DNA from: JAGKXB01 sp964498835 | GTDB lineage: Bacteria > Pseudomonadota > Gammaproteobacteria > Burkholderiales > Burkholderiaceae_D | DNA length: 64,000 bases | Direction: 5' to 3' | Assembly (NCBI GenBank): GCA_964498835.1 | Contig: CAZCIX010000003.1 | Span: 1-64,000 of the forward strand | Part shown: piece after piece, positions 1 through 7,122 of the stretch | How the letters are laid out: every line of letters starts with the position of its first letter | Numbering within the stretch: the first letter of the stretch is position 1 | The notes under the pieces: model-generated | Databases searched by the model: none | Told to the model about the DNA's origin: nothing | What the model saw: only the letters and a program-made list of their open reading frames with translations | Position numbers and translations under genes: made by a program

Positions 1-7
1 TAGCTGC

Positions 8-55
8 AAACAACGAAAGACGCTGGATTCCCGCCTAAACCCGCGGGAACGACGG
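8..55. repeat. REP-like palindromic element, right half (copy 1)
   Basis: This is the right half of a bipartite palindromic repeat found elsewhere in the window (8583-8678, 15145-15239, 20417-20451, 40986-41074). It contains the hairpin core TTCCCGCCTAAACCCGCGGG followed by AACGACGG, and the linker AAACAACGAAAGAC seen in copies 2 and 3. The left half is either missing or altered at the window edge. It lies just downstream of the pilV-like stop codon. Confidence 0.7.
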
Positions 56-66
56 GAAAACTGTAC

Positions 67-585
67 TCAAGGAAGAAAAACAGTAACAAAACAACGCACA
101 TCCTGATCGCTTGCTGCATTTAACGCCGTTGTCCTGCATTGCGGATCTAAACCTGAGCCCTGGCCTTTTTTGCCCACTTCCTTGAAATACACCCGAATCA
201 TGAAACCATCCGACACATTGCCGGAAATTTCACCCCAACCACCCGCCATGCCACGCGCAAGATTGACGCGCCATTGATAAATATCCAGCGCCGCCACTTC
301 CGCCGGCGTGCACAAATTCACCACACTACAAACAGGCATAGCACCTGCACCATCCGCATACGACGTCAATGCAACGTTGTAATGCCCAGCAATCGCTCCC
401 GCCACATTCGCACGCACCCTATCTGCCATTTCGCCACTATACAAACTGGCTAAAGAACGAAAATGCGCGATTTTTTGATACCGCAAAGTCGATGCCTGCA
501 AACCAGCTAGGCCAAACAAAGTAAATGAAACCAATAAAATAGAAATCAGCACCTCCAGCATCCCAGCTCCGGACTGCGTTTTCAT
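67..585 (-). CDS. pilV: PilV-like type IV pilus minor pilin
   Basis: Probable minor pilin of the PilV type, which primes type IV pilus assembly together with FimT/PilW/PilX/PilE. The N-terminus has a short charged leader with a prepilin-peptidase site (MKTQSG before AGMLE, with Glu at mature position 5), followed by one hydrophobic helix of about 20 residues (VLISILLVSFTLFGLAGL) and a Cys-containing globular C-terminal part. About 172 residues from the start chosen at 585. Starts at 591 or 630 are also possible: none has a strong Shine-Dalgarno, and 630 would overlap the upstream gene by 20 bases. It follows the FimT/GspH-like gene on the same strand. The remaining pil genes would lie off the left edge. 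The leader and helix make the class secure. The PilV name rests on the N-terminal pattern and gene order. Confidence 0.8.
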   Translation of the reverse strand: MKTQSGAGMLEVLISILLVSFTLFGLAGLQASTLRYQKIAHFRSLASLYSGEMADRVRANVAGAIAGHYNVALTSYADGAGAMPVCSVVNLCTPAEVAALDIYQWRVNLARGMAGGWGEISGNVSDGFMIRVYFKEVGKKGQGSGLDPQCRTTALNAASDQDVRCFVTVFLP

Positions 586-610
586 TCGCATGACGTAAAT
601 TAACTGTACT

Positions 611-1159
611 TTAGCTGCACTTAACCGCATCCAAAATCACCCGAATACGCCCAGTACGCGTAATGCAAACAATGCGATTCATCGCCCCATCCACATTAAA
701 AATAAAATGCGCCCCAGTCGCCGACCCGATCGGCTCACCCGTGCTGTTGTAACTGATCTTTTTCGCCGAAGCCACGCTATGCGTTTTGCTAGACAAAGCT
801 TCCTGACGCAGCAAAATCTTCTCCCCAACATCTACCACACCCAACCCTGCCGATGCCGTGCCATTCTCCATAAACACCAGCCAACCCACCGCCCAATCAC
901 TGGCGTCTCTATCACCGCTAGTCTGGCTACTGCAAGCATTACTCCCAAATTCCGCATTCACGCTACGACAAATCGTCACCAAACACCCACAAGCAATCGC
1001 CTCCGAACGCGCTAATAAATTAGCCGCGATCAGCTCATTCACATGAGCAGACAAACGATTTTCTAACACCATATGCCGCATAGACGGCATTGCCATACCT
1101 AGCATCACCGCCAACAAAGCTGCGACAAGCAGCGTTTCAACCAACGTATAACCCTTCAT
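611..1159 (-). CDS. fimT: FimT/GspH family pseudopilin
   Basis: Minor pilin or pseudopilin with a type III signal sequence: MKG before YTLVE gives Gly at -1 and Glu at +5, then a hydrophobic helix (TLLVAALLAVMLGMAMP). The C-terminal region of about 150 residues fits the GspH/FimT domain and carries several Cys (ACGCLVTICRS and a terminal IVCITRTGRIRV segment). The start at 1159 is preferred over 1186 because GAGG lies six bases upstream and the resulting leader is the usual length (182 residues). It is first of a two-gene unit with the PilV-like gene, so it likely acts at the pilus tip or priming complex in the inner membrane and periplasm. Confidence 0.82.
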   Translation of the reverse strand: MKGYTLVETLLVAALLAVMLGMAMPSMRHMVLENRLSAHVNELIAANLLARSEAIACGCLVTICRSVNAEFGSNACSSQTSGDRDASDWAVGWLVFMENGTASAGLGVVDVGEKILLRQEALSSKTHSVASAKKISYNSTGEPIGSATGAHFIFNVDGAMNRIVCITRTGRIRVILDAVKCS

Positions 1160-1320
1160 CCGCAGCCTCGATTTTGATGTGATCAATCAAGCTAAAAAAG
1201 AAGGGAACAGGATAAATTTGGGATTTTGTTTAGGCAATCGCTAACCGAGGGATGTTTGGTTAGGATCAAATTGATGTGGGATAAGGGGGGAGCAGAGAGA
1301 TTATTTTACTGTGACTGACT

Positions 1321-1420
1321 NNNNNNNNNNNNNNNNNNNNNNNNNNNNNNNNNNNNNNNNNNNNNNNNNNNNNNNNNNNNNNNNNNNNNNNNNNNNNNNN
1401 NNNNNNNNNNNNNNNNNNNN
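1321..1420. other. Assembly gap (100 N)
   Basis: A run of exactly 100 N, the usual placeholder for a scaffold gap of unknown size. It removes the start of the lipoprotein gene at 1421-1844 and any promoter. True distance and content are unknown. Confidence 0.99.
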
Positions 1421-1844
1421 TATCAAAATAACAATAATATCTATTATCACAACTTTAAATATTGGATGTTCGACAATCACGCAAAATGAAGGCCAATCCT
1501 TGGCGCTTACAGCAACATATCAAGGCAAACCCGTTGACCCAACCTGCCAATTAAAAAACGATAAGGGAAGCTGGGATACAAAAGCACCATCTAATATAAC
1601 AGTCAGAAAATCTGGGGAAGATCTTGATGTGGTTTGTAAAAAAGATGGGATGCCCGATGGTTTACTAAAAGCCATTTCGCGTGCAGCTGGTTCCATGTGG
1701 GGGAATATTATTTTTGGAGGCGGTGTTGGGGCAATCATCGATCACAACAAAGGAACTGGCTATGATTATCCAAGTCAATTACCAGTGAAAATGGGGGAAT
1801 CAATCATAATTGACAAAAAAACGACCACACAACCCCCTCAATAA
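1421..1844 (+). CDS. Small lipoprotein of unknown function, 5' end lost in gap
   Basis: The visible part encodes about 140 residues. It opens inside a hydrophobic signal segment (ITIISIITTLNIGCS) with a lipobox-like LNIGC, so the mature protein probably starts at that Cys and is lipid-anchored. The mature domain has two further Cys (PTCQLKN and VVCKKDG), a glycine-rich hydrophobic stretch (WGNIIFGGGVGAIIDHNKG) and a C-terminal GYDYPSQLPVKMG segment. This layout is common in small uncharacterised proteobacterial lipoproteins with a glycine-rich hydrophobic stretch. The start codon lies in or before the gap, and the reading frame across the N run is not real evidence. No neighbour suggests a function. 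Confidence 0.6.
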
Positions 1845-1855
1845 ATATCGGCCCT

Positions 1856-1872
1856 AACCCAAAAATTGGGCA
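1856..1872. terminator. Weak hairpin between convergent genes
   Basis: CCCAA-AAA-TTGGG forms a five-pair stem between the lipoprotein stop (1844) and the nrdR stop (1894). There is no clear T-run on either side, so it is at best a weak terminator for one or both convergent genes. Confidence 0.3.
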
Positions 1873-1893
1873 CCACCAACGTGCCCATATCAA

Positions 1894-2361
1894 TTACTTC
1901 TTCCTCTCCGAAGCATTAACAAACTCCGCAATCACCGCCTGAAATTCCGCCACGTCTTCAAAACGTCGATAGACGGACGAAAAACGGATATACGCGATTT
2001 TGTCCAGGCGTTTTAGTTCGGTCATGACGAGTTCGCCGATGAAGCCGGATTCGATTTCTCGTTGGCCGCTGGAGAGGACTTTTTCTTCGATGTGTTGAAC
2101 GGCTTCGTCAATCGCTTTGGCGGGGACTGGGCGTTTGCGTAGGGCCAGCATGAGGCTGGCTTGCAGTTTGGCTGTACTAAACTCGGTGCGGTTGCCATTT
2201 TTTTTGATCACAGAAGGCATGATCAATTCGACGCGCTCGTAAGTAGTAAAACGCTTATCGCATTTGGCGCAACGGCGACGGCGACGGATCGTGTCGCCCT
2301 CTTCAGAGACACGCGTGTCTGAGACTTGCGTGTCAATGTGATGACAAAAAGGACATTTCAT
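1894..2361 (-). CDS. nrdR: Transcriptional repressor NrdR
   Basis: NrdR represses ribonucleotide reductase genes when its ATP-cone binds dATP. The 155-residue length matches the family. An N-terminal zinc ribbon is visible with Cys3-Cys6 (KCPFC) and Cys31-Cys34 (CAKC), followed by the arginine-rich RRRRR segment and FTTYERVE. The ATP-cone follows at about residues 49-139 (VIKKNGNRTEFSTAKL, FIGELVMTELKRLD, AYIRFSSVYRRF). It lies 36 bases downstream of glyA on the same strand, a common betaproteobacterial pair, so it is likely co-transcribed and shares the riboswitch-controlled leader. No NrdR boxes were looked for beyond this window, and none of its usual nrd targets is here. Confidence 0.95.
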   Translation of the reverse strand: MKCPFCHHIDTQVSDTRVSEEGDTIRRRRRCAKCDKRFTTYERVELIMPSVIKKNGNRTEFSTAKLQASLMLALRKRPVPAKAIDEAVQHIEEKVLSSGQREIESGFIGELVMTELKRLDKIAYIRFSSVYRRFEDVAEFQAVIAEFVNASERKK

Positions 2362-2397
2362 CGTAATTCAATAATGACGAATGATGACGAAATTTAA

Positions 2398-3642
2398 TCA
2401 GCCATAAACCGGGTAAGCATTGGTTAATTGCTTGACTTGCGCTTTAACGCGTTCAATCACGCTGGCGTCGTTTGGATGATCCAGCACGTCGGCGATTAAA
2501 TTTCCGACCAAAGTGGCATCGGCTTCTTTAAAACCACGAGTAGTCATCGCGCAGCTGCCCAAGCGGATGCCGGAGGTGACGAATGGTTTTTCTGGATCGT
2601 TTGGAATCGCGTTTTTATTACAAGTCATGTGAGCAGAACCCAATAGAGCTTCTGCTGCCTTACCGGTAATATTTTTGGCACGCAAATCAACCAACATCAC
2701 GTGTGATTCAGTACGACCAGAAATAATGCGCAGGCCACGGGCAATCAACGCTTTGGCCAGAGCATCGGCATTTTTAACCACTTGTTGCTGATAGATTTTG
2801 AATTCTGGTGCCAAGGCTTCTTTGAAAGCAACGGCTTTACCAGCGATCACGTGCATGAGAGGCCCACCTTGCAAGCCCGGGAAAATCGCTGAATTGATGA
2901 TTTTTTCATGTTCAGCTTTCATCAAAATGATGCCACCACGTGGGCCACGCAGGGATTTATGCGTGGTGGAAGTCACGAAATCTGCATACGGAACAGGATT
3001 TGGATACACGCCAGCGGCGATCAAACCAGCATAATGCGCCATATCCACCATGAAATACGCCCCCACTTCTTTGGCGATTTTGGCAAAACGTTCAAAATCG
3101 ATACGCAAGGAATACGCTGATGCACCGGCGATAATCAGCTTGGGTTTGTGCTCGCGCGCCAGGCTTTCCATTTTTTCATAATCGATTTCTTCTTTTTCGT
3201 TCAAGCCGTAGGAGATGACGTTGAACCATTTGCCGGACATATTCAACGCCATGCCGTGGGTCAAATGGCCGCCTTCTGCCAAGGACATACCCATGATGGT
3301 GTCACCTGGTTTCAAGACCGAAAAAAACACGCCTTGATTGGCTTGTGAGCCAGAATTTGGCTGCACGTTAGCAGCTTCAGCGCCAAACAACTGCTTCAAT
3401 CGATCTATCGCCAATTGCTCGACGATATCCACATTTTCACAACCACCGTAATAGCGCTTGCCTGGATAACCTTCAGCGTATTTATTGGTCAATTGCGAAC
3501 CTTGCGCTTGCATCACAGCAGGCGAAGTGTAGTTTTCCGAAGCAATCAATTCGATATGATCTTGTTGACGGGTGTTTTCTTGCAAAATGGCAGACCATAA
3601 TTCAGCGTCGACATTGGCTAGCGTGTGATCTTTTTGAAACAT
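2398..3642 (-). CDS. glyA: Serine hydroxymethyltransferase
   Basis: Converts serine and tetrahydrofolate to glycine and 5,10-methylene-tetrahydrofolate, the main entry of one-carbon units for purine, thymidylate and methionine synthesis. It is a cytosolic PLP enzyme of 414 residues, full length. The PLP-binding lysine is K229 in TSTTHKSLRGPRGG, and the N-terminal ELIASENYTS and GYPGKRYYGG motifs are intact. The start has a good Shine-Dalgarno (AGGAG, six bases upstream). A ZTP riboswitch lies about 145 bases upstream on the same strand, so expression probably rises when formyl-tetrahydrofolate runs short. nrdR follows in the same unit. Confidence 0.98.
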   Translation of the reverse strand: MFQKDHTLANVDAELWSAILQENTRQQDHIELIASENYTSPAVMQAQGSQLTNKYAEGYPGKRYYGGCENVDIVEQLAIDRLKQLFGAEAANVQPNSGSQANQGVFFSVLKPGDTIMGMSLAEGGHLTHGMALNMSGKWFNVISYGLNEKEEIDYEKMESLAREHKPKLIIAGASAYSLRIDFERFAKIAKEVGAYFMVDMAHYAGLIAAGVYPNPVPYADFVTSTTHKSLRGPRGGIILMKAEHEKIINSAIFPGLQGGPLMHVIAGKAVAFKEALAPEFKIYQQQVVKNADALAKALIARGLRIISGRTESHVMLVDLRAKNITGKAAEALLGSAHMTCNKNAIPNDPEKPFVTSGIRLGSCAMTTRGFKEADATLVGNLIADVLDHPNDASVIERVKAQVKQLTNAYPVYG

Positions 3643-3787
3643 AAAAACTCCTGTTTATAAATTATGTATAAAAATGCAATGCACAGACTTTGCAAAACTG
3701 TGTCCATATGAAGCACAAAGATTGGCGAGCAATGAAGGTCAAGAAAATAGACATGACAGGCAGCCTCGGTCTTATAACTTACATATG

Positions 3788-3880
3788 GGCTGCCCAGGCG
3801 AACGGCGGAAACATTTCACGCTCCCCGGTGGATATCCACCTCAATCAGTTTTGATACTGATTTTTCGCCAGTCACGTGAA
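3788..3880 (-). ncRNA. ZTP riboswitch (pfl motif) upstream of glyA
   Basis: Read on the minus strand, the region opens with CGTGACTGGCG and closes with CGCCTGGGCA. Between these lie a hairpin with GGTGGATATCCACC and the GGGGAGCGTGAAAT segment. These are the hallmark conserved blocks of the pfl RNA, which binds ZTP/ZMP (AICAR), purine intermediates that build up when 10-formyl-tetrahydrofolate is low. glyA is a known target of this class. About 145 bases separate its 3' end from the glyA start. I see no strong intrinsic terminator there, so control could be at translation or through a weaker structure. Confidence 0.92.
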
Positions 3881-3889
3881 ATAAAATGG

Positions 3890-3914
3890 TAGGCGATTGT
3901 AAAGGAAGCGCCTA
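3890..3914 (-). terminator. Terminator of ompW
   Basis: On the minus strand, TAGGCG pairs with CGCCTA across a 13-base loop and is followed by ATTTTATTT. It sits 18 bases after the ompW stop and just before the glyA riboswitch, separating the two units. Confidence 0.55.
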
Positions 3915-3932
3915 ATTTGAGCAAGGTGGGAA

Positions 3933-4541
3933 TTAAAACCGATACCCCAATCCAACCCCTACCAATACCGGGTCTATTTGCATTGCAGAGGCCTTATTTC
4001 CCGAGATAAAGACATCGCTGCGAATCTGGACTTTTTTCACGTCTATATTGACAGACCAATGCTTATCAAGTTTGAAATCTATACCGGCTTGCAATGCCAA
4101 ACCAACACTGTGATGATCCAACGTACCATTACCGTTCAGTAAATTGACACTACTGATATTGGTGTAATTCACCCCAACCCCTAAGTAAGGGCTCACTTTT
4201 GCTTCAGGAGAAAAATGGTATTGCGCCGTCAATGTTGGTGGCAAATGCTTAAAAGTACCGATATTGCTCCCATCTAGAGCAGCATCATGCTTTTGCGGAT
4301 AAGTCAACACAAGCTCTGCCGCAATATTTGGGGTAAAGAAATAAGAAATATCAACTTCTGGAATAGTCTTCGTCGACACTGTCAAACGATCTGAAGCACC
4401 CACACCACCAATTGGGTCAGATTTATCGGCTGGCGTAATGTTGACGGCACGCGCACGCACCAACCATGGACTTTGCTGCTCTGCCGCTGCTGCGTTGGCC
4501 AAACAACTAATTGCAACTAATGCTAAAGCTACTTTCTTCAT
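3933..4541 (-). CDS. ompW: OmpW family outer membrane protein
   Basis: An eight-stranded beta-barrel porin of the OmpW family, thought to pass small hydrophobic compounds and often induced by low oxygen or stress. A signal peptide is clear (MKKVALALVAISCLANAAAA, cut before EQQSPW). The 202-residue length is typical, the chain ends in Phe (LGYRF) as outer-membrane barrels do, and family motifs such as EVDISYFFTPNIAAEL and SPYLGVGVNYT are visible. The start has AAGGAAG upstream. It is divergent from the globin gene, with FNR-type boxes between them, which fits oxygen-responsive control. Confidence 0.92.
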   Translation of the reverse strand: MKKVALALVAISCLANAAAAEQQSPWLVRARAVNITPADKSDPIGGVGASDRLTVSTKTIPEVDISYFFTPNIAAELVLTYPQKHDAALDGSNIGTFKHLPPTLTAQYHFSPEAKVSPYLGVGVNYTNISSVNLLNGNGTLDHHSVGLALQAGIDFKLDKHWSVNIDVKKVQIRSDVFISGNKASAMQIDPVLVGVGLGYRF

Positions 4542-4608
4542 ATCATCTTCCTTATTGAGAATTATTAAAAAAACAAGGTAAGATTAATGAGGAAAATCAA
4601 TTAAAAAA

Positions 4609-4622
4609 ATGATATAGATCAA
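4609..4622. promoter_or_regulatory. FNR/CRP-type box, ompW side
   Basis: ATGATATAGATCAA matches TTGAT-N4-ATCAA with one mismatch in the left arm. It lies 68 bases upstream of the ompW start, where an activator site could sit. Weaker than the box at 4679. Confidence 0.4.
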
Positions 4623-4678
4623 AATTCCAATAACAAATAATGCATTTATTACGTTTTTAATGTGCAATACGACATTCA

Positions 4679-4692
4679 TTGATTTACATCAA
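4679..4692. promoter_or_regulatory. FNR/ANR box between ompW and globin
   Basis: TTGATTTACATCAA is a perfect match to the FNR/ANR/DNR consensus TTGAT-N4-ATCAA. It lies 80 bases upstream of the globin ATG and about 138 bases upstream of ompW, so it is best placed to control the globin. FNR family regulators act under low oxygen or nitric oxide. Which regulator binds is inference. Confidence 0.65.
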
Positions 4693-4771
4693 AAATAGTA
4701 GAAATTATGTACAAATAAGGTAAATACAATCCGATTATAATTTTCGAGCACTGAACTGATTGACTACGACT

Positions 4772-5203
4772 ATGCAGAAAAATAATGCACTTCAAACCAA
4801 CTTAAAGTTCCAATCTATATCGGAAGAATCCATTTATCTTTTGGTTCATACGTTTTATGGTGATGTGCGCAAAAATGCCATTTTGGGTCCCGTTTTCGAC
4901 AATGTATTGCGAGATCAATGGGCAACACATATGCCTAGAATGGTCGATTTTTGGTCGAGCATATTATTGGGAACAGGTAAATTTCAAGGAAATGTTTACG
5001 GTAAGCACATGGCCTTAACCGACATTAAAAAAGAACATTTTGTGCAATGGCTATCTTTATTTCAAAAAACTGTATCAAGCCTATTTAATGAAGAAAGCGC
5101 AAACAAAATTCTAGAGACAGCTGACCGTATCGCTGGCAGCTTGCAATACGGCTATTTTGGTGAAAAGAAAGTGCAATTAGCCAACTTAACAATTAACAAT
5201 TGA
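4772..5203 (+). CDS. Group III truncated haemoglobin
   Basis: A small haem protein (143 residues) of the truncated haemoglobin group III (P-type). Family features visible are LVHTFYGDVRKNAILGPVF at the start of the globin fold, then a WATHMPRMVDFWSSILLGTG block and the KEHFVQWLSLF segment, which probably carries the proximal His. Proposed roles for the group are detoxifying nitric oxide or peroxide. The ATG at 4772 is preferred to a TTG at 4760 because it gives the usual short N-terminus. Neither start has a strong Shine-Dalgarno. A perfect FNR-type box upstream and the divergent ompW suggest induction at low oxygen or by NO (inference). Confidence 0.88.
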   Translation: MQKNNALQTNLKFQSISEESIYLLVHTFYGDVRKNAILGPVFDNVLRDQWATHMPRMVDFWSSILLGTGKFQGNVYGKHMALTDIKKEHFVQWLSLFQKTVSSLFNEESANKILETADRIAGSLQYGYFGEKKVQLANLTINN

Positions 5204-5234
5204 CCAAACAACTAAAATTTAGATTCTATTTCAA

Positions 5235-5284
5235 ACGTTGAACAAGCTAGAACAAGCTACCGCAATTCCAGCTTGCTCAACGTA
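5235..5284. terminator. Long hairpin between convergent globin and lpdA genes
   Basis: ACGTTGAACAAGCT and AGCTTGCTCAACGT form a 14-position stem with one mismatch around a 22-base loop. It fills the 91-base gap between two converging stop codons. There is no strong T-run, so it may act as a barrier or processing structure rather than a classical intrinsic terminator. Confidence 0.5.
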
Positions 5285-5294
5285 CTTGATGCAA

Positions 5295-7094
5295 CTACTT
5301 TCGACGCATAGGCGGTAAATCCGTACACACACCCTTAAACACTTCCGCCGCCATACCGATCGATTCACCTAATGTTGGATGAGGATGTATCGTTTTACCA
5401 ATATCCACCGCATCAGCACCCATTTCAATCGCTAACGCAACCTCGCCTATCATATCGCCAGCATGGGTACCAACGATGCCACCGCCGATGATGCGTCCGC
5501 TTTCTGGATCGAATAACAGTTTGGTGAAGCCCTCTTCCCGACCATTGGCAACCGCGCGGCCACTGGCAGCCCAGGGGAAATGACCTTTTTCGTAGGCGAT
5601 GCCTTTGGCTTTGGCCTCATCTTCGGTCACACCAACCCATGCGACTTCTGGGTCTGTGTAAGCAACAGATGGAATGACTCTGGCATCAAAATAAGATTTT
5701 TGACCAGCTGCTGCTTCCGCCGCGACGTGCGCTTCATGCACCGCTTTGTGCGCCAACATAGGCTGACCAACCAGATCACCAATGGCAAAAATATGCGGCA
5801 CGTTGGTGCGCATCTGGCCATCAATGGGAATAAAGCCACGCTCAGTCACCGTCACGCCGGCTTTGTCGGCGGCGATTTTGTTGCCGTTCGGGCTACGTCC
5901 GACTGCTACCAACACCATGTCGTAAAGTTGCGGCTGTGGTGCTGATGCTGAGCCCGCATCGGCGGCTTCAAAAGACACTTTGATGCCTTCTGGCAAGGCT
6001 TCTATCGCCACCGTTTTGGTTTTAGTCATGATGTTGTCGAAGCGGTGGGCGTTGAATTTTTGCCACACTTTGACCATGTCTCTATCTGCGCCTTGCATCA
6101 AGCCATCTAGCATTTCGACAACGTCTATGCGCGTCCCCAACGTTGAATACACAGTCGCCATTTCCAAACCAATAATGCCACCGCCAATCACCAGCATGCG
6201 TTTTGGCAAGGCATTGTCCTTGCAGCGCAATTCCAGCGCGCCGGTTGAATCGACGATGCGTGGATCTTGTGGTGCAAATGGCAAATTCACCACCGATGAA
6301 CCGGCGGCAATAATCGCTTGTTTGAATTGGATGGTTTTAACGCTGCCATCAGCAGCAGTCACTTGCATGTGATGCGGATCGATAAATTGACCCACGCCTT
6401 GCACTACATTGACCTTGCGTGCCTTGGCCATGCCGGACAAACCATCAGTCATTTTACCGATGACTTTTTCTTTCCATCCACGCAATTGATCGATGTCGAT
6501 TTTGGGCTTGCCGAAACTGACGCCATGCGCAGACAAGGAAGCCACTTCATCAATCACTGCGGCAACGTGGAGCAATGCCTTGGAAGGAATACATCCCACG
6601 TTCAAACACACACCACCCAGGGTTGAATAACGCTCGACCAATACCGTATTCAATCCCAGATCAGCGGCGCGGAAAGCCGCAGAATAACCGCCAGGTCCAG
6701 CACCCAATACCAGCATGTCGCAGGAAAGATCCGCTGCACCAGCGGCTGCGCTTATTTGCGCTGCTTGTGAAGTTGGTGCTGCTTGTTGTGGCTGCGGTGC
6801 TTGTTGCGCTTGTTGTACTGGGGCTTGTGGCGATGCAGTTTGTTCCTGCGCTTGCAATAGCAACAACAAAGAGCCTTCTGCAACTTTATCGCCTACTTTG
6901 ACTTTCACTTCTTTCACCACGCCAGCGTGACTGGAAGGGATTTCCATACTGGCTTTGTCGGATTCGACCGTAATCAAGGATTGATCCACCTTGATGATGT
7001 CGCCCGGTTTGACCATCAACTCAATGACCTCTACTTCTTTGAAATCGCCGATATCCGGTACTTTAACTTCGACTGTATTGAGACTCGCACTCAT
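5295..7094 (-). CDS. lpdA: Dihydrolipoyl dehydrogenase (E3) with N-terminal lipoyl domain
   Basis: E3 of the pyruvate dehydrogenase complex: reoxidises dihydrolipoyl groups and passes electrons through FAD and a disulfide to NAD+. At 599 residues it is longer than the usual 470-480 because of an N-terminal lipoyl domain (residues 8-80, lipoyl Lys47 in ESDKASME) and an Ala/Pro/Gln linker (about 82-120). The flavoprotein part has the FAD motif GAGPGGYSAAF near 131, redox Cys163 and Cys168 (GVCLNVGCIPSK), an NAD motif (GGGIIGLE) and the C-terminal HPHPTLGES active-site segment. This E3 form is known in betaproteobacteria and neisseriae. It is last in the aceE-aceF-lpdA operon, 28 bases after aceF. 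Its lipoyl domain is almost identical to that of the neighbouring E2. Confidence 0.97.
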   Translation of the reverse strand: MSASLNTVEVKVPDIGDFKEVEVIELMVKPGDIIKVDQSLITVESDKASMEIPSSHAGVVKEVKVKVGDKVAEGSLLLLLQAQEQTASPQAPVQQAQQAPQPQQAAPTSQAAQISAAAGAADLSCDMLVLGAGPGGYSAAFRAADLGLNTVLVERYSTLGGVCLNVGCIPSKALLHVAAVIDEVASLSAHGVSFGKPKIDIDQLRGWKEKVIGKMTDGLSGMAKARKVNVVQGVGQFIDPHHMQVTAADGSVKTIQFKQAIIAAGSSVVNLPFAPQDPRIVDSTGALELRCKDNALPKRMLVIGGGIIGLEMATVYSTLGTRIDVVEMLDGLMQGADRDMVKVWQKFNAHRFDNIMTKTKTVAIEALPEGIKVSFEAADAGSASAPQPQLYDMVLVAVGRSPNGNKIAADKAGVTVTERGFIPIDGQMRTNVPHIFAIGDLVGQPMLAHKAVHEAHVAAEAAAGQKSYFDARVIPSVAYTDPEVAWVGVTEDEAKAKGIAYEKGHFPWAASGRAVANGREEGFTKLLFDPESGRIIGGGIVGTHAGDMIGEVALAIEMGADAVDIGKTIHPHPTLGESIGMAAEVFKGVCTDLPPMRRK

Positions 7095-7122
7095 GAATGA
7101 TCTGCCTTTATCTTTTTAATTT

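Noticed and set aside
8..55. CRISPR-like repeat from the recurring GC-rich palindromes
   Set aside because: Copies are kilobases apart with no regular spacers and no cas genes. They are dispersed REP-type elements.
707..1046. Plus-strand frames opposite the FimT/GspH-like gene
   Set aside because: Shadows of a gene with a clear prepilin leader on the minus strand.
1311..1420. Start codon of the lipoprotein frame at 1311, before the N run
   Set aside because: The frame across 100 unknown bases is arbitrary. Only the part after 1420 is supported.
3674..3892. Plus-strand 72-residue frame between glyA and ompW
   Set aside because: It is antisense to the ZTP riboswitch and leader. No coding features.
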